In this document: piece after piece, positions 8,977 to 17,200 of the stretch
How the letters are laid out: each line of letters starts with the position of its first letter
Numbering within the stretch: the first letter of the stretch is position 1
NCBI RefSeq assembly: GCF_003051085.1
Contig: NZ_QAOM01000001.1
Span: 62,001 to 126,000, forward strand
Direction: 5' to 3'
Length of the DNA: 64,000 nucleotides
Source: Trichococcus patagoniensis
Lineage (GTDB): Bacteria; Bacillota; Bacilli; Lactobacillales; Aerococcaceae
Notes under the pieces: generated by a model
What the model saw: the letters and a program-made list of their open reading frames with translations, nothing else
Told to the model about the DNA's origin: nothing
Databases searched by the model: none
Made by a program: the position numbers and the translations under genes

Positions 8977-9609
8977 ATGGAAAATAAGGAAGTTGAAAAC
9001 TGGGATTCATTTTTAGCGCCGTACGAACAAGCGGTGGACGAATTAAAAGTTAAGCTGAAGGGAATCCGTAAGCAATACCGCGATGAGAATGCGCACGCGC
9101 CCATTGAATTCATCACTGGCCGCGTCAAAACGAAGGAAAGCATATTGGAAAAGGCTGAAGTCCGGGATATTGACCTGACCAGACTGGAACAGGACGTGCA
9201 GGATATTGCCGGCCTGCGGATCATGTGCCAATTTGTAGAGGACATACACGAAGTTGTGCGCCTTTTACGGGCAAGAAAAGACTTTAAGATCATCATAGAA
9301 CGGGATTATGTTACACATAAAAAAGAGAGCGGTTATCGCTCATACCATATGGTGATCGAATATCCGGTCCAACGCATTTTCGAAGAGAAGAAAATACTTG
9401 TCGAAATTCAGATCAGGACACTGGCCATGAATTTTTGGGCAACAATCGAACATTCGTTGAACTACAAATATCGGGGCGAATATCCGGAAGAACTGCATGA
9501 CCGCCTGATACGCGCGGCAGAAGCAGCCTTCCAACTTGACGAAGAGATGTCGGAAATACGCGAAGAAATCAAGGATGCACAGCGCTATTTTTCCGATAAA
9601 AAAGAATAA
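8977..9609 (+). CDS. relQ: Small alarmone synthetase, RelQ/YjbM family
   Basis: A GTP pyrophosphokinase of 210 residues, the length of single-domain small alarmone synthetases. It transfers pyrophosphate from ATP to GTP/GDP to make (p)ppGpp. Visible family blocks are AGLRIMCQFVEDI, GYRSYHMVIEYP and EIQIRTLAMNFWATIEHSLNYK. There is no hydrolase or ACT/TGS domain. ATG 8977 is preferred over ATG 8959 because AGGGTG precedes it and the product begins like YjbM. It is followed by nadK after 32 bases, so the two are probably cotranscribed. Confidence 0.95.
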   Translation: MENKEVENWDSFLAPYEQAVDELKVKLKGIRKQYRDENAHAPIEFITGRVKTKESILEKAEVRDIDLTRLEQDVQDIAGLRIMCQFVEDIHEVVRLLRARKDFKIIIERDYVTHKKESGYRSYHMVIEYPVQRIFEEKKILVEIQIRTLAMNFWATIEHSLNYKYRGEYPEELHDRLIRAAEAAFQLDEEMSEIREEIKDAQRYFSDKKE

Positions 9610-9641
9610 AGATGACAAGGTTGATCGAGAGGAGTCCAAAT

Positions 9642-10472
9642 ATGAAAATTGCACTGGTCCATAACCAGACGCCAGAGACTTTATCGGTCGCGGCGAAATT
9701 CAAAGAGATGTGCCTCTCTGAAAAAATCGGAATTGTCACGGACCATCCGGATCTCGTGGTGTCGATCGGGGGCGACGGCACCTTGCTGTCAGCTTTCCAT
9801 AAGTACGAAAGCCAATTGAGCCAAGTGCGTTTTGTGGGGATCCATACCGGGCACCTGGGATTTTATACAGATTGGCGGACCTACGAACTGCCGGAGCTTG
9901 TCGAAAGCCTTAAGCATGATAAAGGGGAAAGTGTCAGCTATCCCTTGCTCGATATCCGCGTCAAGTATGCGGATGAGGAGGAAGAAACCCGCTATATCGC
10001 TTTGAATGAAGCGAGTCTGAAGAAAATGGACGGGACGATGGTTTGCGATATCTACGTGAAGGATGAGCTGTTCGAGACATTCCGGGGCGATGGTCTTTGT
10101 GTTTCCACGCCTACAGGTTCGACAGGTTTCAGTAAATCGCTTGGCGGAGCTGTTATCCATCCCCGAACGGAAGCTATTCAGCTGACGGAGATGGCTTCAG
10201 TGAATAACCGCATCTATCGGACGCTGAGCTCGCCCATGATCATTGCGAAAGACGAATGGATCGTCATCTATCCGCACAAGGAAGATCGCTTGATTTTGTC
10301 TGTAGATCATTTGACATTCAAGAAAAGAAGCATCGAACGATTGGTTTATCGGATTGCCCAGGAGCGTGTGCATTTTGCGCGTTATCGTCACACGCATTTC
10401 TGGGATCGGGTCGAAGATGCATTCATCGGCGTAAAGAAAAACGACAGGAACGAACGGACAAAGGAGCGGTGA
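9642..10472 (+). CDS. nadK: NAD kinase
   Basis: A protein of 276 residues that phosphorylates NAD to NADP with ATP. The GGDGT motif is at residues 43-47, followed by the NE motif (ALNEASL) and TPTGSTGFSKSLGG. GAGAGG precedes ATG 9642; an in-frame ATG at 9612 lacks a ribosome site. It sits between relQ and a dehydrogenase gene that begins two bases after its stop, so translation is probably coupled. Confidence 0.95.
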   Translation: MKIALVHNQTPETLSVAAKFKEMCLSEKIGIVTDHPDLVVSIGGDGTLLSAFHKYESQLSQVRFVGIHTGHLGFYTDWRTYELPELVESLKHDKGESVSYPLLDIRVKYADEEEETRYIALNEASLKKMDGTMVCDIYVKDELFETFRGDGLCVSTPTGSTGFSKSLGGAVIHPRTEAIQLTEMASVNNRIYRTLSSPMIIAKDEWIVIYPHKEDRLILSVDHLTFKKRSIERLVYRIAQERVHFARYRHTHFWDRVEDAFIGVKKNDRNERTKER

Positions 10473-10474
10473 AT

Positions 10475-11428
10475 ATGGCGACTAAAAAGTGGCTGCTGAA
10501 GACGCGTTTGAAGGAACAGCACATCGAAACGCTTAAGGAACTCTACCCGGATTACGAGATGATTACCGATGAAGCGGAAACAGAAGCGTTCGGTACAGTC
10601 GAGTGGACTGTCGGCTGGAATGACAAATTGACCAACCTGTTGGAGGGAGGGCAGTTGCCTGCATTGAGATGGGTCCAAGCGATTTCGGCGGGCGTGAACA
10701 GCCTTCCCTTAGCAACCTTTGAAAGAAAGGGAATCTATTTGACGAATGCGAGCGGCATCCACAGCGAACCGATAGCTGAATACGTAATCGGTGTACTGCT
10801 TTCGCATATGCGCGGATTGCGGACTGCAATCCTGAATCAGCCGCAACGGAAATGGGAACAGACCACGGAGCTCCAGGAACTGAAAGGCAAGACGATGATG
10901 ATCGTAGGGGCAGGCCACATCGGTAATCGCCTGGGAGAATTGGCTAAAGCCTTCGGCATGAAAGTCATCGCTGTCAATCGCAGCGGCAAGGAGATACCTA
11001 GTTTGGATGTGACGGTCAAAATGGATAACATCGGTACGGTCATCGACTTTGCCGATGTTATCGTGGACATCCTCCCCCAAACGGATGAAACCTACCGCGT
11101 TTTTGATGATGCTCTTTTCTCGCGCATGAAAAAAGGTGTTCTCTTTGTGAATATGGGACGAGGGGTCACTGTGGACACCGCTAGCCTTATCAAGGCATTG
11201 GACAATGGGACAGTGGCTTATGCGGCTTTGGATGTGTTCGATGAGGAACCATTGCCTGCCGCCAGCCCTTTGTGGAATCATGAAAAGGTACTGGTTACGC
11301 CGCATTTTTCCGGGGTAGTTGAGCATTTCCGGGACAATCTGTTTGAGGTCGTTTTAGAAAATGCAGCGCGTTTCAAAAAAGACGGCAAACCAAGCCGCAA
11401 CCTGATCGATTTTGAAAAAGAGTATTAA
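10475..11428 (+). CDS. D-isomer-specific 2-hydroxyacid dehydrogenase
   Basis: A protein of 317 residues with the two-domain fold of D-2-hydroxyacid dehydrogenases. The NAD-binding motif GAGHIG is at 145-150. The catalytic triad is visible as R229 in MGRG, E258 in DEEPLP and H277 in TPHFSG. It interconverts a 2-oxoacid and its D-2-hydroxyacid; the substrate is not certain (phosphoglycerate, glyoxylate/hydroxypyruvate or a branched oxoacid). AAGGAG precedes ATG 10475; the frame is open further upstream inside nadK but that is shadow. It is placed between nadK and rluD, which are adjacent in Bacillus. Confidence 0.85.
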   Translation: MATKKWLLKTRLKEQHIETLKELYPDYEMITDEAETEAFGTVEWTVGWNDKLTNLLEGGQLPALRWVQAISAGVNSLPLATFERKGIYLTNASGIHSEPIAEYVIGVLLSHMRGLRTAILNQPQRKWEQTTELQELKGKTMMIVGAGHIGNRLGELAKAFGMKVIAVNRSGKEIPSLDVTVKMDNIGTVIDFADVIVDILPQTDETYRVFDDALFSRMKKGVLFVNMGRGVTVDTASLIKALDNGTVAYAALDVFDEEPLPAASPLWNHEKVLVTPHFSGVVEHFRDNLFEVVLENAARFKKDGKPSRNLIDFEKEY

Positions 11429-11438
11429 CAAATAAAGT

Positions 11439-11477
11439 AGGGCTGCACCAGCGAGTCAGATGGTGCAGCCCTTTTTG
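11439..11477 (+). terminator. Terminator after the hydroxyacid dehydrogenase
   Basis: GGGCTGCACCA pairs perfectly with TGGTGCAGCCC around ten bases, followed by TTTTT. Confidence 0.9.
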
Positions 11478-11513
11478 TGGGCAATTTTTTTTTGCGCGAT
11501 GACAGGGCATGAG

Positions 11514-11542
11514 TTGTGGAATGCCCTCATTTTGGTTAGAAT
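11514..11542 (+). promoter_or_regulatory. Promoter of rluD-mgtE
   Basis: TTGTGG and TAGAAT are separated by 17 bases. The leader to the rluD start is about 140 bases and contains a GCGGGCCCGC palindrome, with no recognised riboswitch. Confidence 0.55.
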
Positions 11543-11689
11543 AGGAATGTATGTTGCTGAGCAGAATCCTGAAGGTTTCAAGACCATTGGGTTTGCTGGG
11601 TAACCTGTTCCAATTTTGAAATAGCTTGGGACAAACTAAGGCGGCGGGCCCGCACACAGAGATTCGGTATAGAGTAGGGGTAGTGTAAA

Positions 11690-12619
11690 GTGATTTTTAG
11701 CTGGGTATATGAAAAAGAAGAGACGACACTGATGAAGACTTTTTTACGTTCAAAGGGCGTATCAAAAAGTCTGTTGGCCACCATCAAATTCGATGGAGGC
11801 AGTATCTGGCTGAACGGCAAAGAAAGAACAGTATTGGCGACCTTGGAAAAAGGCGATAAAGTGATGATCCGCATTCCGGATGAAGGGGAACACGAAACGA
11901 CTGTCGGGGTGGACATGCCTTTGGACATTTTGTTTGAGGACGAGCACTTTTTGGTTGTGAACAAACCGTTTGGCGCTGCTTCCATCCCATCAAAGGTCCA
12001 CCCGCGTCTTTCCATGGCGAATCGCGTGAAAGGCTACTATCAACAGCAAGGCTATGTGGACCAAGTCATCCATATTGTCACGCGTCTGGATCGTGATACG
12101 ACCGGCGTCATGCTTTTTGCAAGGCATGGATACGCGCATGCTCTGATGGATACGCTGTTGCGCAACAAGGAAGTCGACAAAACGTACAGGGCGGTATTAT
12201 CCGAACCAGTGCTGACAGAAACGCATGGATTCATCGATGCCCCCATCGGCAGGACTGAGGATTCGATCATAACGCGAATGGTCCGGGAAGACGGAAAACA
12301 AGCGCTGACGGAATATTGGTTGGATAAGTCCTATCCGGATGGACAGACTGTGAAAATCAAGTTGCATACGGGCAGGACCCATCAAATTCGGGTGCATTTC
12401 ACCTCAATCGGTGCGCCTTTGCTTGGGGATGACCTTTATGGAGGGAAAGCTGACCCAGACATGTTACGGCAAGCCCTGCATTGCGAGTCATTGGCATTTG
12501 TGCATCCAATCAGTGGAGAACCTTTAAAGATAGAAGCACCGTTGCCGGATGATTTCATCAAATGGGAAAGCAGACAGAGGGACAAGGAGGCTGATATCCG
12601 TGTTGGAACCACAATATGA
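11690..12619 (+). CDS. RluD/RluA-family 23S rRNA pseudouridine synthase
   Basis: A protein of 309 residues with an S4-like N-terminal region (about 10-65) and the catalytic domain. The signature RLDRDTTG is at 132-139; D134 is the catalytic aspartate of the family. It makes pseudouridine in large-subunit rRNA. The GTG start at 11690 follows GGGG nine bases upstream and gives the family-like beginning MIFSWVYEKEE. It is the YjbO counterpart of the Bacillus yjb block, and the mgtE start lies inside its last codons. Confidence 0.9.
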   Translation: MIFSWVYEKEETTLMKTFLRSKGVSKSLLATIKFDGGSIWLNGKERTVLATLEKGDKVMIRIPDEGEHETTVGVDMPLDILFEDEHFLVVNKPFGAASIPSKVHPRLSMANRVKGYYQQQGYVDQVIHIVTRLDRDTTGVMLFARHGYAHALMDTLLRNKEVDKTYRAVLSEPVLTETHGFIDAPIGRTEDSIITRMVREDGKQALTEYWLDKSYPDGQTVKIKLHTGRTHQIRVHFTSIGAPLLGDDLYGGKADPDMLRQALHCESLAFVHPISGEPLKIEAPLPDDFIKWESRQRDKEADIRVGTTI

Positions 12620-13970
12620 ATTTGAACTAGACGAAGCGTTGGCGAAAATCCGCGAATCGCTCCAGGGCGAGGATATCGAAAGATTCCGTTCCGATTTTTT
12701 GGACTATCACCTCTACGATCAGGCCCAGATCTATCTGGCTTTGGCACCTGAAGAACGCATAACGATGTATCATTATCTCTCGGCGAATGAAATGGCTGAC
12801 ATGTTCGAAATCATCGAGGAAGATGTCGAGTCAGTCGAAGCGTATCTTTTGGAAATGAACAATCAATACGCGGCCGATATGTTGGCAAACATGTACGCCG
12901 ATAATGCGGTAGATATGCTGAAGCAATTGAAGGATGAGCGGATTTGGCTTTACCTGCGCTTGATGCCTATGGAGGCAGCGAGAGAAATTCGGGCTTTGCT
13001 GAATTATGAAGACGAAACTGCCGGGGCCATCATGACGCCGGAATTCGTCTCTATCGTAGCCAACCAGACGGTCCGATCCGCGATGGCTATCCTTAAAAGC
13101 AAAGCGCCTGATGCGGAAACGATTTACTATATCTACGTCGTCAATGTGGATAATGTGCTGGTCGGGGTCATTTCCTTGAGGGATCTGATCGTGAATGATG
13201 AAGATATGATGATCAGCGATATCATGAGTGAGCGGATTGTATCGGTGAATGTAAAAGAAGGGCAAGAAGATGTTGCCCATAAAATCAGGGACTATGACTT
13301 CCTGGCTGTGCCGGTAGTCGACGAAAACAATGTATTGCTGGGGATCATCACTGTCGATGACATCATCGACGTCATCGATGAGGAAGCCGTCAGTGACTTC
13401 TCTGGTTTGGCCGGGGTCGACGTTGAGGAGCAATCAGAAAACCCATTTGTGGCTGCATCCAAGCGGTTACCGTGGTTAATTACGCTATTATTCTTGGGTA
13501 TGGGAACGTCCACATTGATCAGCCAATATGAAGGATTGATTTCGGAAGCATCGATCCTTTCCGTATTTGTCACCTTGATCACCGGAACATCCGGTAATGC
13601 GGGGACACAATCACTTGCCGTCGCAGTCCGCAAAATCGGCATGCAGGATGATGAGGAGAAAAATTTGTTCCGTACCATTTTATCCGAGTTGGCGACCGGT
13701 TTGATTTCCGGGTTGGTTACTGGTGTCACGATTGCGCTTGTCATCGGTGTTTGGAAACAGAACTTCATCTTAGGTGGGATCATCGGCATTTCCATGTTGG
13801 TTGCCATCACGGTGGCGAATCTGGCTGGTAGCTTGATTCCGGTATTGATGGATCGTCTTGGCTTTGATCCTGCCGTTGCAAGCGGGCCGTTCATCTCAAC
13901 ATTCAGCGATTTGACTTCCGTTTTGATCTATTTCAACATCGCGAAACATTTTATCAGCACACTCATGTAG
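12600..13970 (+). CDS. mgtE: Magnesium transporter MgtE
   Basis: A Mg2+ channel of 456 residues. It has an N-terminal superhelical MgtE_N domain (about 20-130), a CBS pair (about 140-260, with SLRDLIVNDEDMM and ITVDDIIDVIDEEA), then five membrane helices from about residue 285 (PWLITLLFLGMG). The pore-lining region includes GNAGTQSLAVAVR. Cytosolic Mg2+ binding to the N and CBS domains closes the pore in the family. The GTG at 12600 is chosen because AAGGAGG lies nine bases ahead; it overlaps the rluD end by 20 bases, so translation is coupled. No Mg2+ riboswitch is seen. Confidence 0.93.
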   Translation: MLEPQYEFELDEALAKIRESLQGEDIERFRSDFLDYHLYDQAQIYLALAPEERITMYHYLSANEMADMFEIIEEDVESVEAYLLEMNNQYAADMLANMYADNAVDMLKQLKDERIWLYLRLMPMEAAREIRALLNYEDETAGAIMTPEFVSIVANQTVRSAMAILKSKAPDAETIYYIYVVNVDNVLVGVISLRDLIVNDEDMMISDIMSERIVSVNVKEGQEDVAHKIRDYDFLAVPVVDENNVLLGIITVDDIIDVIDEEAVSDFSGLAGVDVEEQSENPFVAASKRLPWLITLLFLGMGTSTLISQYEGLISEASILSVFVTLITGTSGNAGTQSLAVAVRKIGMQDDEEKNLFRTILSELATGLISGLVTGVTIALVIGVWKQNFILGGIIGISMLVAITVANLAGSLIPVLMDRLGFDPAVASGPFISTFSDLTSVLIYFNIAKHFISTLM

Positions 13971-13975
13971 GTGCA

Positions 13976-14034
13976 AAAAAAACAGGCAAGGGATAAACAG
14001 CCGCTTCGGCTATGTCCATTGCCTGTTTTTTTTG
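13976..14034 (+). terminator. Terminator of mgtE
   Basis: AACAGGCAA pairs with TTGCCTGTT, with an inner AGCCGCTTCGGCT hairpin, followed by TTTTTT. Confidence 0.85.
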
Positions 14035-14036
14035 TT

Positions 14037-14267
14037 GGCTTAGTGCTCGATTTCTACCCGGGATTTGCCATGGCTCTTGCGATTTTAATCGCTTAGAGAC
14101 ATGGCACACTTGACCGGTACGGTCACAGTGCATCATCGAAGTCTTTTTAAACGCGTTCTGATTCGCAGGGGATTCCGCTTAAGCTGCTATTACGTCACGG
14201 CCAAAAAGCGGCCGTTCTCGTAATAGCCTCTTAATGCTCATCCCCTAAACGCGAATCATCACGCTCT
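14037..14267 (-). repeat. Modular hairpin repeat, copy A
   Basis: It starts GGCTTAGTGCTCG and ends CTCTTAATGCTCATCCCCT followed by CGCGAATCATCACGCTCT; both ends match the element at 32337-32567. The interior holds a 41-base palindrome (14066-14106, arms TGCCATG/CATGGCA and CTCTTGCGATT/AATCGCTTAGAG), TGACCG/CGGTCA, and a 40-base hairpin (14187-14226, arms CTATTACG/CGTAATAG). The 14231-14267 part is read as the end of the GNAT gene. Confidence 0.7.
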
Positions 14268-14800
14268 ATTATTTTGTCCATGTCATGGTGCTGGATGCCG
14301 GCTTCTTCGTATTCTTCGCCGCAGATGGTGTAGCCGGCTTTTTCGTAAAAACCGATGGCGTGGTTCTGGGCTCCGAGGAACAGGCGCTTGCCGCCGAGTT
14401 CGCGGACGTGCCTTTCGATTTCCTGCATCAGGATGCTGCCGTATTTCTTTTCCCGTACGGCTTTGCGGATGGCAACGCGTTGCACCTTGTATTTTCCGTT
14501 TTCCATAGGATAGATCCGGGCGGTGGCAACCGGGATGGCTTCTGCATATCCGACGATATGCAAGGTCTTATCCTCCAAATCATCAATTTCTATGGAGACC
14601 GGCACCTGCTGCTCCTCCACGAATACTTCTTTGCGGATAGCTAAAGCATCCTGATAAGTTTGTGATTGTAAATTATGTGTCCATTCAAAATGCAACAAGG
14701 GGCTTTCCTCGCTTTCGAAATTTATTGGGCTCTCTGGAACCTCTCGTTCCATTTTACATGAATCGGCATTTTTTGTGTGAAATAATTGCTTTTGCCTCAT
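14231..14800 (-). CDS. GNAT family N-acetyltransferase with repeat-derived tail
   Basis: A protein of up to 189 residues with one GNAT domain (about 45-165): EVFVEEQQVP, then VQRVAIRKAVREKKYGSILM (acetyl-CoA site) and FYEKAGYTICGEEYEEAGIQHHDM. It resembles YjcF/ElaA-type acyltransferases of unknown substrate. The start is uncertain: ATG 14800 has no ribosome site, while TTG codons near 14698/14695, preceded by GAGGAAAG, would give the usual short N-terminus (LHFEWTHNLQ). The last residues ERDDSRLGDEH are encoded by the modular repeat at 14231-14267, so the natural stop was probably replaced. Confidence 0.75.
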   Translation of the reverse strand: MRQKQLFHTKNADSCKMEREVPESPINFESEESPLLHFEWTHNLQSQTYQDALAIRKEVFVEEQQVPVSIEIDDLEDKTLHIVGYAEAIPVATARIYPMENGKYKVQRVAIRKAVREKKYGSILMQEIERHVRELGGKRLFLGAQNHAIGFYEKAGYTICGEEYEEAGIQHHDMDKIIERDDSRLGDEH

Positions 14801-14852
14801 TTTATCGGCTTATTTTGCTATACTAATATAATCAGCAAGAGGAGTGAAGAAG

Positions 14853-15929
14853 ATGCAAAATATAATGGGAACGATCCAACAATTGACAAACATCCCGTCG
14901 CCGACAGGATATACGGCGGAAATCATTGATTTTTTGGATGAAAACTTGAAACAGAAGGGGTATGAACCTGAAAGAAATCATAAGGGCAGTCTGATGGTGA
15001 CGGTTAAAGGCACTGAAGGTCAAAGCAGGCGATTCGTGACGGCGCATATCGATACACTAGGGGCAATGGTGCGCGCAATCAAACCGGATGGAAGACTGAA
15101 AATCGACCTGATCGGCGGATTCACTTATCATTCGATTGATGGGGAATATTGTACAATCCATAGTGCGGCCACAGGAAAAGACTGGACGGGAACGATATTG
15201 TTGCACCAAACGAGCGTCCATGTCTATAAAGACGCGCGCACGGCCGATCGCAATCAGGACAATATGGAAATCCGGCTGGATGCAGAAGTGCACAACGCCA
15301 AAGATGTTTCTGCGCTTGGTATCGGCGTAGGGGATTTCATCAGCTTTGCACCTCGGACGGAGATTACTCCGACCGGGTACATCAAATCAAGGCATCTGGA
15401 CGATAAAGCCAGCGCGGCTATCCTGCTGCAGTTCCTGCACCGTATCGCGGACGAAAACTTGACGCTGCCTTACACGACTTGTTTCTTCTTTTCGAACAAT
15501 GAGGAAATCGGCTACGGCGGCAACTCGAATATGCCGCCGCACACGGTGGAATATTTGGCCGTAGATATGGGAGCGATGGGCGACGACCAACAAACTGACG
15601 AATATACCGTATCCATCTGCGTGAAGGATGGATCGGGTCCTTACCACTTCGGACTTCGGCAACAGTTGGTCGGATTATGCGAATCACAGGAAATTCCTTA
15701 TAAACTGGATATCTATCCGTTTTACGGCAGTGATGCATCAGCAGCCATGAAAGCGGGTTGGGATGTCCGCCACGCTTTGATCGGACCGGGGATCGATGCA
15801 AGCCATGCTTATGAACGTACCCATCGGAAGTCCTTGGAAGCCTGCTCCAAACTGTTGGAAGCGTATCTGTCCGCTCCGATGATTGGCATACAGCCTGGGA
15901 AACAAGAGGATATTGAATGGAACAATTAA
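14853..15929 (+). CDS. M42 family metallopeptidase (glutamyl aminopeptidase-like)
   Basis: A protein of 358 residues of the M42 family, cobalt/zinc aminopeptidases forming large tetrahedral complexes. Metal-site motifs are visible: TAHIDTLGAMV (H65, D67), HLDDKASAA, FSNNEEIGYGG and AVDMGAMG, with a late histidine in SHAYERTH. GAGGAG precedes ATG 14853; the GTG nine bases earlier is too close to it. It overlaps the next gene by 13 bases. Trimming of peptides made by PepF-type enzymes is a plausible job but is inferred. Confidence 0.9.
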   Translation: MQNIMGTIQQLTNIPSPTGYTAEIIDFLDENLKQKGYEPERNHKGSLMVTVKGTEGQSRRFVTAHIDTLGAMVRAIKPDGRLKIDLIGGFTYHSIDGEYCTIHSAATGKDWTGTILLHQTSVHVYKDARTADRNQDNMEIRLDAEVHNAKDVSALGIGVGDFISFAPRTEITPTGYIKSRHLDDKASAAILLQFLHRIADENLTLPYTTCFFFSNNEEIGYGGNSNMPPHTVEYLAVDMGAMGDDQQTDEYTVSICVKDGSGPYHFGLRQQLVGLCESQEIPYKLDIYPFYGSDASAAMKAGWDVRHALIGPGIDASHAYERTHRKSLEACSKLLEAYLSAPMIGIQPGKQEDIEWNN

Positions 15930-17020
15930 GGAAAACGAATCTGCTCTACTGGAGTGTTTGGCTTTTGGTGATGGCGTGCCTGATATGGGTGTCCACCAAA
16001 ATCGATTTTATTTTTTATCCGATCGGCGCCTTCATCTCGACGATCTTCACGCCAGTTCTTGTGGCGGGTTTTCTGTATTATATCTTCACACCGTTCATCG
16101 AAATGCTCGAGAACAGGCTGAACATCAAACGGCCGATAGGCATTCTCATCGTCATGGTTCTGCTGATCGGCATCGTCATTTTCTCTTTTCTGGGACTCAT
16201 TCCGAATCTGGTGAACCAAATCGGAGAACTGTTGACGAATTTGCCTAGCGTGATCCGTTCCTTGAATAAACTCTATCAACAAGTGATTGAACAGGAATGG
16301 GTTGAGCGTCTGGATATTCCGACCCAATTGTCTCAGTTGAGCGGAAATATCCAAAGCAGCATCAGCGCCTTCCTGAATGGCTTGACGGGCAGCATCGGTT
16401 CCGTACTCTCGGCCGTAGCTAATATCGCGTTGCTTGTCATCATCATTCCATTGATTTTTTTCTACATGCTGAAGGATGGGCATAAGTTTCCTGAAGCGGT
16501 CGCTCAATTGCTGCCGCATGAATATTCCTCTGATGTACTTGCGTTGTTCAAGGAAATCAACAAAACAATCGCCAAATACATCAGCGGGCAGGCGCTCGTC
16601 TGTCTGTTCGTCGGGACGTTCACCTTTATCGGGTATCTGCTGATCGGGCTTCCGTACGCCTTCCTGCTTGGGGTCACGGCAGCCATCACGAACATCATTC
16701 CCTACCTGGGGCCATACATTGGCTTGATTCCGGCAGCGATAATCGGGTTGACAATCTCCCCGACAAAAGCACTGTTGGTCTGTGTCGTCGTGTTGGTGGT
16801 ACAGCAAGTGGAATCGAACATCATTTCTCCGAATGTTTTGGGCAAAACGCTGGATATGCATCCGCTGACGATTCTGTTTCTACTATTGGCTGCAGGCAAA
16901 ATCTCCGGTGTACTGGGAATGATATTGGCGATTCCCGCATATGCAGTCGTGAAAACAATCGTCCAATATGTCCACCGTTATGTAAAAAACAGAAGGAAAA
17001 AAGTGTTGCATAAACAATAA
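15917..17020 (+). CDS. AI-2E family transporter (YueF/PerM type)
   Basis: A membrane protein of 367 residues. It has paired N-terminal helices (about 10-30, 35-60, 72-92), a soluble segment with amphipathic repeats (about 95-165), then four or five helices to about residue 345, with the family block QQVESNIISPNVLGKTL. The family includes autoinducer-2 exporters and Na+(Li+)/H+ antiporters, so the substrate is open. The tail is strongly basic (HRYVKNRRKK). It overlaps the M42 gene and shares its operon. Confidence 0.88.
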   Translation: MEQLRKTNLLYWSVWLLVMACLIWVSTKIDFIFYPIGAFISTIFTPVLVAGFLYYIFTPFIEMLENRLNIKRPIGILIVMVLLIGIVIFSFLGLIPNLVNQIGELLTNLPSVIRSLNKLYQQVIEQEWVERLDIPTQLSQLSGNIQSSISAFLNGLTGSIGSVLSAVANIALLVIIIPLIFFYMLKDGHKFPEAVAQLLPHEYSSDVLALFKEINKTIAKYISGQALVCLFVGTFTFIGYLLIGLPYAFLLGVTAAITNIIPYLGPYIGLIPAAIIGLTISPTKALLVCVVVLVVQQVESNIISPNVLGKTLDMHPLTILFLLLAAGKISGVLGMILAIPAYAVVKTIVQYVHRYVKNRRKKVLHKQ

Positions 17021-17052
17021 AAAAAATTAATGTGGATTCCGAGGGTTATTGA

Positions 17053-17082
17053 TTGCTTTTTACCTTTGGAATCCTTTATTAT
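17053..17082 (+). promoter_or_regulatory. Possible nox promoter
   Basis: TTGCTT and TATTAT are 18 bases apart, about 120 bases ahead of the nox start. Other AT-rich hexamers nearer the gene are possible. Confidence 0.35.
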
Positions 17083-17200
17083 GTAAAAAGTGTTAAGGGC
17101 ATAACGAATCAATTTGTGCAGTTTTTATTATGAATTATGAGAATTACGGCGATTGGTTTGTGCAAAATATATTAATACGGAAATTTTAGGAGGAAGTACA

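Noticed and set aside
11549-11689. Riboswitch in the rluD-mgtE leader, such as an Mg2+ sensor
   Set aside because: Only a short GC palindrome is visible; no M-box motif, and mgtE starts inside rluD far from the leader.
15926-16861. 311-codon minus-strand frame opposite the AI-2E-type transporter
   Set aside because: Shadow of the membrane protein; charged low-complexity sequence and no translation signals.
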